The notes under the pieces were generated by a model. It was not told the DNA's origin, ran no database searches, and saw only the letters and a list, made by a program, of their open reading frames with translations. From Anaerolineae bacterium (lineage in GTDB: Bacteria; Chloroflexota; Anaerolineae; Aggregatilineales; Aggregatilineaceae): a stretch of DNA of 7,735 nt. The DNA lies in the NCBI GenBank assembly GCA_016929355.1, contig JAFGJA010000385.1, positions 1-7,735 on the forward strand, written 5' to 3'. The position numbers were made by a program, and so were the translations under genes. Positions 1 through 6,354 of the stretch are shown here, one piece after another (position 1 is the stretch's first letter; every line of letters begins with the position of its first letter).

Positions 1-124
1 CATGATCTATGCGGCCAGTGTTCATCTCATGCTTCGGCGTTTGGCGCGTTTATCAGATGATCCTTGACCTTTTCAAATGGCCTCTGAGCGCGGCGGGAGT
101 CTGTGTGGCTGCGTATATTCCAGG

Positions 125-178
125 TTTTCGTAGGGGCGGGCCGCCCTGGGCCGACACGCTGGTCGGCCCCTACAAAAA
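125..178 (-). repeat. Palindromic repeat predicted to fold as a three-way RNA junction in the 3' UTR of the binding-protein gene
   Basis: Two perfect stem-loops sit side by side: 134-146 (GGGCG-ggc-CGCCC) and 148-169 (GGGCCGAC-acgctg-GTCGGCCC), separated by one base at 147. They are enclosed by an outer stem, 125-133 with 170-178, nine pairs with one mismatch (C129/A174) in the plus-strand reading. Read as minus-strand RNA that mismatch becomes a U-G wobble, so all nine pairs form. An alternative fold pairs GTAGGGGC (130-137) with GCCCCTAC (166-173). The element starts 13 nt after the stop codon at 192-194 and may stabilise the transcript end or help termination. It lacks the U-tract after the stem that a standard intrinsic terminator needs. 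The form resembles dispersed REP/MITE-like palindromes known from Chloroflexota and Cyanobacteria; that family link is from memory, not a search. Confidence 0.7.
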
Positions 179-191
179 TCGCTATCGTGTG

Positions 192-1151
192 CTAGCAACC
201 GCGCGGCCCACAGCCACCGGGACGCAGTGTGCCAATGGTATCGGCGTTAATGGTGATCAGCGCCGATTCAACGGTTAATTCCACTGCTTCGCCGTTCAGA
301 TAGGCTAGCGCCGTTTCCACACTGGCCTGGCCTAACGGTGAAGGATCAGCAAAGATAGTCGCTGCCAGCTTGCCCTGTTCCAATCCACTTGACATATCCG
401 GGTTGGTCCCAATACCGACGACAACCAGTTGCATCCGGGAAATGTCTTTCGCGCTGATCGCCATCAAGGTGGTGTCGTCATCCAGGCTCACGATAGCATT
501 GAATTCGGCAGCGTCCAGCGCTTCCAAAATCATATCTAAGCCCCCGTCAAAATCGAGGTCAAAGACGTTGACGGTGGTCACGGCGATGTCCGCGCAATTT
601 TCAGCGATATAGGCTTCAAACCCGGCGCTGCGCTCGGCCATGATGGATGCCGCCTCGTCTTCGCTCAGGCTGACCACTTCCAGCACTGCCGCCACATCTT
701 CCTCGGAGGTACAAATCGCTTCGGCAGCCAGTTCTCCGGCATGAACATCGTTAATCGCAAACTGTCCGGCAATGTCGATTGCAGCGTCTTCCGCCAATTC
801 CAGATCGCCCACCACAAACACCGGCACACCGGCTTCGTTGGCAAGTTCAATCGCGGCCACACTGCCCGCCGGATCGGTGGGGCTGAATAACAGCGCGTCT
901 ACGCCTTGATCAATCAGGGCTTGGACATTGGCTAATTCAGTTTCCAGATCGTAGTCCGACGTTAATACGACCAATTCGGCCCCGGCTGCGTCGGCGGTTT
1001 CTTGTGCGCTGGCGCTCATTGTTTCATAAAATGCACCGGTTGTGACTGGGAGCGAGACTCCCAGGGTGTAAGCGTCATCACTGGCTTGGACGGGGATTGC
1101 CAGAGCGATTAACAGCATACTGATGATTAAATAGATTGATTTACGAGCCAT
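192..1151 (-). CDS. Exported substrate-binding protein, ribose/sugar ABC type (periplasmic-binding-protein 4 family)
   Basis: This 319-residue protein should capture a small ligand, probably a sugar, outside the membrane and pass it to an ABC importer or a sensor. An N-terminal signal peptide is visible: RK at 3-4, a hydrophobic core at about 6-19, and likely cleavage after VQA at residue 23. There is no lipobox cysteine, so it should be released rather than lipid-anchored. The mature part follows the RbsB-like pattern: strand TLGVSLP near the start, then QALIDQGVDALLFSPTDP, ANEAGVPVFVVGD, an ERSAGFEAYI helix with the family's usual Arg, a VVVGIGTNP hinge segment, and a LAATIFADPSPLGQ segment. 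The usual Asp of the VG(F/I)D motif is Gly here. The C-terminus carries an extra tail ending CGPRGC. The start is supported by AAAGGAG six bases upstream. No permease or ATPase gene is in the window, so the ligand is unknown. Confidence 0.9.
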   Translation of the reverse strand: MARKSIYLIISMLLIALAIPVQASDDAYTLGVSLPVTTGAFYETMSASAQETADAAGAELVVLTSDYDLETELANVQALIDQGVDALLFSPTDPAGSVAAIELANEAGVPVFVVGDLELAEDAAIDIAGQFAINDVHAGELAAEAICTSEEDVAAVLEVVSLSEDEAASIMAERSAGFEAYIAENCADIAVTTVNVFDLDFDGGLDMILEALDAAEFNAIVSLDDDTTLMAISAKDISRMQLVVVGIGTNPDMSSGLEQGKLAATIFADPSPLGQASVETALAYLNGEAVELTVESALITINADTIGTLRPGGCGPRGC

Positions 1152-1157
1152 CTTGAT

Positions 1158-1164
1158 CTCCTTT
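1158..1164 (-). promoter_or_regulatory. Ribosome binding site of the substrate-binding protein gene
   Basis: On the minus strand AAAGGAG lies six bases before the ATG at 1151-1149. It is the second unit of a short tandem repeat, TGTAAAGG, repeated with a 10-base step (plus-strand copies at about 1160-1167 and 1170-1177). A second, weaker SD-like sequence therefore lies 10 bases further upstream; only the nearer one is correctly spaced. Confidence 0.8.
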
Positions 1165-1174
1165 ACATACCTTT

Positions 1175-1191
1175 ACAGGATACTTCCCTGT
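1175..1191. repeat. Short inverted repeat in the leader of the binding-protein gene
   Basis: ACAGG (1175-1179) and CCTGT (1187-1191) form perfect 5-bp arms around seven bases. The repeat lies just downstream of the proposed -10 box, around the expected transcription start, so it could be an operator half-site pair or a small hairpin at the 5' end of the mRNA. The arms are short enough to be chance. Confidence 0.4.
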
Positions 1192-1204
1192 CTCTATCAT
1201 AGAG
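1192..1204. promoter_or_regulatory. Operator-like palindrome over the -10 box, with a repeated half at 1230-1239
   Basis: CTCTAT-C-ATAGAG is a perfect 6-bp inverted repeat around one central base. It covers the proposed -10 box at 1196-1201. The 10-mer TCTCTATCAT, which contains most of it, occurs at 1191-1200 and again at 1230-1239, just upstream of the proposed -35 box. Copies on both sides of a promoter are typical of repressor or activator binding sites. No regulator gene is in the window, so the bound factor is unknown. Confidence 0.5.
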
Positions 1205-1225
1205 CCTTTGTCGGGAACATGGCAA
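1196..1225 (-). promoter_or_regulatory. Probable sigma70-type promoter of the binding-protein gene
   Basis: On the minus strand TTGCCA (1225-1220; five of six bases match TTGACA) is followed after 18 bp by TATGAT (1201-1196; five of six match TATAAT). Transcription would start near 1189, leaving a leader of about 38 nt before the ATG at 1151. The binding protein could then be expressed independently of the kinase gene upstream. Read-through from the kinase is still possible because no clear terminator separates them. Confidence 0.55.
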
Positions 1226-1259
1226 GCTATCTCTATCATGCCATTAGTCGTTAGCTTGC
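1222..1259. repeat. Perfect 8-bp inverted repeat between kinase and binding-protein genes
   Basis: GCAAGCTA (1222-1229) and TAGCTTGC (1252-1259) are exact reverse complements separated by 22 bases. The left arm overlaps the proposed -35 box, and the second TCTCTATCAT copy begins the spacer. As RNA it could form a hairpin with a large loop between the two genes. As DNA the arms are 30 bp apart centre to centre, about three helical turns, which would suit a protein binding both. There is no U-tract after it on either strand. Confidence 0.5.
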
Positions 1260-1288
1260 GGTTAAACGGGTTTGTTATCCTCGAAACA

Positions 1289-4200
1289 TTAGTCAAGACA
1301 CGTCGCATCAGATGGTTCGTACCGGTGCGCGTCAATCCAGGCATAGATACGGTCCAGCGTCATCGGCGTCGCATCCCAGCGTTGCACGGTTCCATCACTC
1401 GCGCCGGAGAAGATCGTTGCGCCATCCATGCCAAAGGCGACGGTGTTGATTTCGCCACCATGCGCCAACTGGCGAATCACGGTTTCAGAGGCGATATCCC
1501 ACACGCGCAGCGTGCCATCATACGAACCGGATACGATCTGGCTCCCATCCGGGCTATACATGGCCTGGAAAATGCTGTCGTTATGTCCGGTCAATTCGTG
1601 GAGCAATTCGCCAGAACCGGCGTCCAGAATCTGGATGGTATTATCCGCCGTTGCCAGCACTTGCGAACCGTCTGGGCTGAAGTTGATTCCGCCGAACTGA
1701 CCGTTTTTGCGCCATAGTTCAGCACCATCGGTCAGATTTAACAGGACCAACGTTTCATTTTGTGTGCTGCGGGTCAAGACCTGCGAACCGTCGGGGCTGA
1801 TCGCAATCCGGTTGAGTTCGCTATCCTGGGCTTCGCCGGCGTCATCCAGAATGGGCCATGTATGGACCAGTTCCCCCGTTACCACATCCCACACGCGAAT
1901 TGTGCCATCACCCACGCCCATCCCGGTCACAATGTACTGGCTGTCCGGGGTGAATTTCACGCTGGCCGCATCGTTTTCAAATTCGGCTACGCCAGTCCAG
2001 GTGAGCAGTTGTTCGCCGGTCTGCCAGTCCCACAGGATCATGCCCGTATCGCCATTGTCGGTTGAAACCACCCGTTTTCCATCCGGGCTGAAGGCTGTCG
2101 CCATGATGCCGTAGGGAACCTGCAAGGCGGCTTTTTCCTCGCCGGTTGTAATATCCCAGACACGGATCATATTATCGCTGTTGGTGCTTGCCATGAGCAG
2201 CGCGCCATCCGCACTGACATGGACCCAATCCACCACGCCGGTATGTCCCTCGTAACGCTGGATTTCGCTGCCATTGATCAAGTCCCACAGCCGCATCGTC
2301 CCATCATTGGACGAACTGAGCAGTTGTTTCCCATCCGGGCTGAGGGTGATTTGGGCGATATAGCTACTGTGTCCGACGAAAACATCCAGTTTGTTGACGA
2401 GATCGCCCGCTACATCCCACTGCCAGAGCGTAATGTTATTATCGGACCCGGCGGCGAAGAACTGCTGGCCGTTGCGCGTAAAGCTCAAGCTGCCGTAATA
2501 TTCCTGGCCGGGGTTGAAACTGGCGAGCACTTCCCCGGTGGCGACATCGAACAGGAAAAAGCGATCTTCGCTGGCGGCGAGCAATTGCGTGCCGGACGGA
2601 TTGAACGCCACCGCACCGATGACCTTCCCGTCCGCCTCGAAACTGCGAATCAGTTCGTAAGTCGTCACGTCCCAGAGTTCCAGGCTGCCATCATAGGCTC
2701 CCATCACGATGGCTGACCCATCAGGGCTGAAGGCCGCAGTTTCCAGACCAAACACGGACCAATCCTCATCTGCGCCAATATCGACCTGGACTTCAATGTC
2801 TTTTTCGACTTCTTGACCGGTTTCGGGATCGGTTTCGGTGACAGTTTCAATCTGCACTTCGGTATCGGCAAAAACATGGAGGAGTTCGCGTTTTTCGACA
2901 TCCCACAGCATGACCGTATCATCCCATGAAACCGAGAGGGCCAACGCACCGTCCGGGCTAAATGCCACGACACGCACCTGATCCCCGTGATCGTTAAATA
3001 CGTCCAATTCATCCCCAGTAGCCACGTCCCACAAACGGACAGTGGCATCGGCTGAACCGGAAATTGCCAGCGTCCCATCCGGGCTGAGGTCTACCCGGTT
3101 CACCCAGTCCTCATGTCCGGTAAAGGTGTGCAGTTCTTCACCCGTTGCCGCATCCCACAGTTTCAGTGTGTTATCGCGCGATCCCGACAGAATCAGCGCG
3201 CCGTCGGTGGAAAATACCCCACTGCGGACTGCCGCATCATGCCCTTCAAACACGCGCACCGTGCCGGGTGCGAGCGCCACATCAAAGAGAATATCCTGTG
3301 AGGCAAGCGGCGGATCGGTTAGTTCATTGGCTTCCAGGGCGCAGACCAGCGCTTTTTCGTTATTGTCATTCTGGTACGCCAGCAGCGAGGTAGTGGAGAG
3401 ATTCAGACTGCCCGCTATATCGGCTTCGCGTTCGGCAATAACTTTTTGTTCGTTAGCCACTTCGCGCTGATCTTCGGCTTCCTGGTAGCTCAACAATGCC
3501 AGTCCCGCTAACACCAGCGCGATCACGGCGGCTGCGGCCATCACAATGGCTAACAGGCGCAGCCGGTCTTTGGCTTGTTTTTCGAGCCGCGCTTCGTGTT
3601 CCTGCCGCGCGCGTTCGGCGGCTGCGAGGCGTTCGCGTTTGGCAACGCTGGCTGCGACATAGTTGTTTTCTTCGGGCGTCAGGGCAATCGAGGCACTTTC
3701 GACCAACCCTTCAAAGCGTTGCAGCAGGATGCCGTGCGCCAGCAAATCATCGGCACGTTGGTGCTCGATCCATTCTTCAAACGCTTGCTGCAAGCGGCGC
3801 TGCAAGAGCAAATCTTCGCGGTTGTCATCCAACCAGTGGCGCAGCCGTTCCCATTGCCGGATCAGCGATTCGTGCGCCACTGTCACGACGGGCATCCGGG
3901 TATCAGGATCGCGGTCTGAGGTGAGCAGACGCGCTTTGCTCCATTGATCCAGCAGGTCAACGACAAAATCGCTGTCCTCGATCAGCGACATTAACTCAAT
4001 TTGCTGCACACGGCGGCGCGTGTCGTCGCCACTGTCGCTGATCGTGACCAACCGCAGGAAGATTTGCCGCAGCACCTCCTGCCCGGCAGCGTCGGTGGCT
4101 TCATACAGTTCGTCCGCGCGGCGGGCCAGCGCCCCCAACACCCCGCCGGTTTCCCGGTAGGCGGCTAAGGTCATCACATTGTCGGTGCGGCGCTCGAAAA

Positions 4201-6058
4201 GTTCGGTCAGCGCGTATTGCAGCAGGGGCAGCGCGCCTTGCTGTTCGCCCAATTCAGATACAATCTCGGCCACTAATCCCGATTCAACGGATACGCCCGC
4301 GTGTTCTGCCGGGGCGACGATGGCTTCGCGCAGTTCGTCATTGCTCATGGGCAGCACAACTTCATTGCGTACCCGGACCAGTTCGCCAAATTCGGGGTAG
4401 AGCAGGGGACGATCATAGAAGTCGGCGCGCAGCGTGATCAACAGCCGGAAGGGGCAGTCCAGATCGGTGACGGTGGTTTGCAGCAGGTTCAAGAAATGGG
4501 CGCGTTCGTCTTCATGTTGCATCTGCGTGAAGACTTCTTCGAACTGGTCAATGGTCAGGACCAATCCGCTGCCGCCGCTCTGCGCGAGAATCGCTTCAAC
4601 GGCCCCGACCAGCGCGCGTTCATCGGTGCGGAGTTGATCTTGCAAATCAGCCGGGGGATTAACCGCGATGCTCAACAGGGCGGCATCCAATTCGCGGAAG
4701 GGGTCTGCGCCGGGTTTCATCTCGATCATGTACCACCGCTCAGAGTTACGCAGCGCACCTTGCCGTAAACGCGGGATCAAACCCGCTTTGACCACGCTCG
4801 ATTTACCACTGCCGCTCGGCCCGATCACCGCCAGAAAACGACTCAATTCAACCGGTTCGCGCAGCCGGTCCAGCAGGCGCTCAATCAGGTCTTCGCGCCC
4901 ATGAAAATCAGTGGCGTCGGCTTCTTCAAACGGCTGCAACCCCTTGTATGGGTTCACGACTTCGGCGGGCGGGACCACGATCACGGTTGCGCCGGAGATC
5001 GGCTTGGTGATGACCAGCATATCGTCGTCAGTGGCTTCGCCCGCTTTGTCTTGGACAGCAGCGTCAATATCAATCGTGATGGGGGCGTCAATGTCAATCG
5101 TTTTGACCCCACCCATCCGCAGCGTTTCAGGGACAATGTCGATGGTGACTTCAGGGCCGGACGCTCGTGGTTGGACAACCGGCGCATCCATTCGGAGCAT
5201 GGCGCGCCGGAACTCATTAGCTAAATTATTGGCATCCTGATACCGATCCGCCGGGTCTTTGGCCGTTGCGCGCTGCAAAACCAGATCGACATCAGCCGTC
5301 AGATCGGGGCGTAAGTCGCGCACGGATGGAATCGGTTCGTTGATGTGTTTGAGCAGGATCGCCATTAAGCCTTTGTCACCCGTGAAGGGCGGCTGGCCGG
5401 TCAGAATTTCGTACATGACAATGCCCAGGCTGTACAGGTCCGATTGCGCCGAAACAGGATGACTCTGGGCCTGTTCAGGAGCCAGATAAAACGGCGAACC
5501 GGTCAACGTGCTTTCTTCCTGCTCTTTGTCGCCCGGTTCGTCGTGCAGATCGGCGGTGGTGGTGTCGGGAATAGTTTCGCGCACGTCTTTGGCGATGCCG
5601 AAGTCCGCGAGAAAAGCATTACCATCGTCATCAAAGAGGATGTTGTCCGGCTTGATGTCACGATGGACCACGCCGCGCCGGTGGGCGGCGCTCAAGGCCG
5701 AGCCAATCTGTTCGACGATCTTCACGGCGATGGTGTTGTCGATTGCACCGCGTTTGAGGCGCTGGCGCAGACTCCCGCCGCGCAGCCAGCGCATAACGAG
5801 GTACGCGCCGTGCGGATCACGCCAGTAATCGTACAGTGTGACGATGTGGATATGCTCCAGGCGAGCGACGAGCTGCGCTTCATATTCAAAGCTGCGGATG
5901 AAGTCGGGCTGATTGGCATATTCGGGCAAAATAATCTTGATGGCGACATCGCGTTTGATCAGGGGTTGGTGGGCGCGATAGACTGCGCCGAACCCACCGG
6001 CCCCGATTAATTCGTGCAGATCATATCCTTTGATTGATTGACCACTTAAATCTGACAT
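1289..6058 (-). CDS. Transmembrane Ser/Thr protein kinase fused to an nSTAND1-type NTPase and WD40 repeats
   Basis: This 1589-residue protein should sense a signal through its C-terminal propellers and report through a cytoplasmic kinase. Hanks-type kinase, about 11-285: glycine loop GAGGFGAV at 19-26, Lys41, Glu60, HRDIKPDN with catalytic Asp134 and Asn139, DFG 152-154, APE 193-195, Asp207, Arg272; every key residue is present. A linker at 286-365 has three TIDI motifs. The NTPase (about 369-800) has the NPYKGLQPF entry motif, a GREDLIERL segment, Walker A GPSGSGKSS 413-421, Walker B with Asp504, and HESLIRQW at 729-736. Charged, probably coiled-coil stretches (804-834, 859-882) flank one membrane span (835-858). 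Basic residues before it suggest N-in/C-out, putting the WD40 region outside. I count 14 WD40 repeats from 937 to 1565, enough for two seven-bladed propellers. The start is supported by AGGTGG nine bases upstream; the stop is TAA. Domain reading is firm; the function is inferred. Confidence 0.95.
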   Translation of the reverse strand: MSDLSGQSIKGYDLHELIGAGGFGAVYRAHQPLIKRDVAIKIILPEYANQPDFIRSFEYEAQLVARLEHIHIVTLYDYWRDPHGAYLVMRWLRGGSLRQRLKRGAIDNTIAVKIVEQIGSALSAAHRRGVVHRDIKPDNILFDDDGNAFLADFGIAKDVRETIPDTTTADLHDEPGDKEQEESTLTGSPFYLAPEQAQSHPVSAQSDLYSLGIVMYEILTGQPPFTGDKGLMAILLKHINEPIPSVRDLRPDLTADVDLVLQRATAKDPADRYQDANNLANEFRRAMLRMDAPVVQPRASGPEVTIDIVPETLRMGGVKTIDIDAPITIDIDAAVQDKAGEATDDDMLVITKPISGATVIVVPPAEVVNPYKGLQPFEEADATDFHGREDLIERLLDRLREPVELSRFLAVIGPSGSGKSSVVKAGLIPRLRQGALRNSERWYMIEMKPGADPFRELDAALLSIAVNPPADLQDQLRTDERALVGAVEAILAQSGGSGLVLTIDQFEEVFTQMQHEDERAHFLNLLQTTVTDLDCPFRLLITLRADFYDRPLLYPEFGELVRVRNEVVLPMSNDELREAIVAPAEHAGVSVESGLVAEIVSELGEQQGALPLLQYALTELFERRTDNVMTLAAYRETGGVLGALARRADELYEATDAAGQEVLRQIFLRLVTISDSGDDTRRRVQQIELMSLIEDSDFVVDLLDQWSKARLLTSDRDPDTRMPVVTVAHESLIRQWERLRHWLDDNREDLLLQRRLQQAFEEWIEHQRADDLLAHGILLQRFEGLVESASIALTPEENNYVAASVAKRERLAAAERARQEHEARLEKQAKDRLRLLAIVMAAAAVIALVLAGLALLSYQEAEDQREVANEQKVIAEREADIAGSLNLSTTSLLAYQNDNNEKALVCALEANELTDPPLASQDILFDVALAPGTVRVFEGHDAAVRSGVFSTDGALILSGSRDNTLKLWDAATGEELHTFTGHEDWVNRVDLSPDGTLAISGSADATVRLWDVATGDELDVFNDHGDQVRVVAFSPDGALALSVSWDDTVMLWDVEKRELLHVFADTEVQIETVTETDPETGQEVEKDIEVQVDIGADEDWSVFGLETAAFSPDGSAIVMGAYDGSLELWDVTTYELIRSFEADGKVIGAVAFNPSGTQLLAASEDRFFLFDVATGEVLASFNPGQEYYGSLSFTRNGQQFFAAGSDNNITLWQWDVAGDLVNKLDVFVGHSSYIAQITLSPDGKQLLSSSNDGTMRLWDLINGSEIQRYEGHTGVVDWVHVSADGALLMASTNSDNMIRVWDITTGEEKAALQVPYGIMATAFSPDGKRVVSTDNGDTGMILWDWQTGEQLLTWTGVAEFENDAASVKFTPDSQYIVTGMGVGDGTIRVWDVVTGELVHTWPILDDAGEAQDSELNRIAISPDGSQVLTRSTQNETLVLLNLTDGAELWRKNGQFGGINFSPDGSQVLATADNTIQILDAGSGELLHELTGHNDSIFQAMYSPDGSQIVSGSYDGTLRVWDIASETVIRQLAHGGEINTVAFGMDGATIFSGASDGTVQRWDATPMTLDRIYAWIDAHRYEPSDATCLD
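5061..5105 (-). repeat. 24-bp-period tandem repeat in the kinase linker
   Basis: Two copies starting GCGTCAATRTCAATCGT begin at 5061 and 5085, so the unit is 24 bp (eight codons). On the coding strand they encode the two adjacent TIDID segments at about residues 320-324 and 328-332. A third related TIDI at 305-308 lies nearby in more diverged DNA. The in-frame period suggests slippage or duplication within the linker rather than chance. Confidence 0.65.
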
Positions 6059-6067
6059 AAAGCGAAC

Positions 6068-6073
6068 CCACCT
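6068..6073 (-). promoter_or_regulatory. Ribosome binding site of the kinase gene
   Basis: On the minus strand AGGTGG lies nine bases before the ATG at 6058-6056. It is an acceptable Shine-Dalgarno sequence and supports the chosen start, from which the kinase glycine loop begins at the usual distance of about 18 residues. Confidence 0.7.
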
Positions 6074-6074
6074 A

Positions 6075-6091
6075 AATATATGGAATATATT
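6075..6091. repeat. 17-bp palindrome immediately upstream of the kinase RBS
   Basis: AATATA-TGGAA-TATATT has perfect 6-bp arms around five bases. It lies directly upstream of the kinase Shine-Dalgarno sequence, a place where a bound regulator would block transcription or where the leader could fold. It is AT-only in the arms, so the chance of coincidence is higher than for a mixed sequence. Confidence 0.45.
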
Positions 6092-6118
6092 GGCTCAAAC
6101 GGGCGGAACGGGTTAGTT

Positions 6119-6146
6119 TAGGGGAGATATGCATCCCTTCCCCCTA
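6119..6146. repeat. Inverted repeat in the divergent intergenic region
   Basis: TAGGGG (6119-6124) and CCCCTA (6141-6146) are exact reverse complements separated by 16 bases. The spacer includes the palindrome ATGCAT (6129-6134). It is the only GC-rich structured element in this region and could be an operator shared by the two divergent genes. It has no T-tract, so a terminator is unlikely. Confidence 0.4.
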
Positions 6147-6340
6147 TAGTATCATGGGAAATGCGAATAAACGCAACGTAAACTTGTTACAATCTAAATT
6201 ATGCACGTTCGGCTTTTGATCGTATGTTAGTAAAACCTTTTTGAGCGGTTGCGAATGGTTCAGGTTTTACCGAAAACTAATAACTCGATTTCATTTGCAG
6301 CAGAGTGGTTCAAACCCAAAAACGCATCATTTTAGTTATT

Positions 6341-6346
6341 GAGGAA
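6341..6346 (+). promoter_or_regulatory. Ribosome binding site of the acyl-CoA synthetase gene
   Basis: GAGGAA lies eight bases before the ATG at 6355-6357. Strength and spacing are good, and the resulting N-terminus matches the family, so it fixes the start. Confidence 0.8.
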
Positions 6347-6354
6347 ATTTCAGC

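Larger units (their letters stand above)
6059..6354. other. Divergent intergenic region between kinase and acyl-CoA synthetase genes
   Basis: These 296 bases must hold the promoters of both flanking genes, which point away from each other. The part from about 6155 to 6354 is clearly richer in A and T than the genes. I could not find a -35/-10 pair with good spacing on either strand. Isolated boxes exist, such as TACTAT on the minus strand at 6151-6146 and TATGTT on the plus strand at 6223-6228, but their partners are poor. Two inverted repeats are listed separately. I see no small gene or RNA here. Confidence 0.7.

Noticed and set aside
1..3. Minus-strand ATG at positions 3-1 that might start a downstream gene
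   Set aside because: No convincing Shine-Dalgarno sequence precedes it and no codon beyond it is visible.
125..178. Palindrome as a standard Rho-independent terminator
   Set aside because: The stems are strong, but the sequence after them on the minus strand is GAAAACC rather than a U-run; the T-run lies on the upstream side.
9..278. Plus-strand open frame of 89 codons at the left edge
   Set aside because: It runs through the palindromic repeat at 125-178 and into the 3' end of the well-supported binding-protein gene on the other strand. It has no Shine-Dalgarno sequence and no recognisable protein features.
1191..1239. TCTCTATCA copies resembling half-sites of the tet operator
   Set aside because: The full tet operator dyad is absent and no TetR or TetA gene is in the window; the resemblance is to one half-site only.
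1222..1259. Inverted repeat as an intrinsic terminator of the kinase gene
   Set aside because: The 22-base loop is large and no U-tract follows on the minus strand.
1208..6010. Many long plus-strand open frames (for example 1208-1717, 2219-2716, 4301-4768, 5444-6010)
   Set aside because: All lie mostly or wholly within the kinase gene on the opposite strand, lack ribosome binding sites and domain features, and are expected antisense shadows of a GC-rich coding region.
6307..6317. GGTTCAAACCC resembling a tRNA T-loop
   Set aside because: Flanking bases do not form a five-pair T stem, and no D arm, anticodon arm or acceptor stem is found around it.
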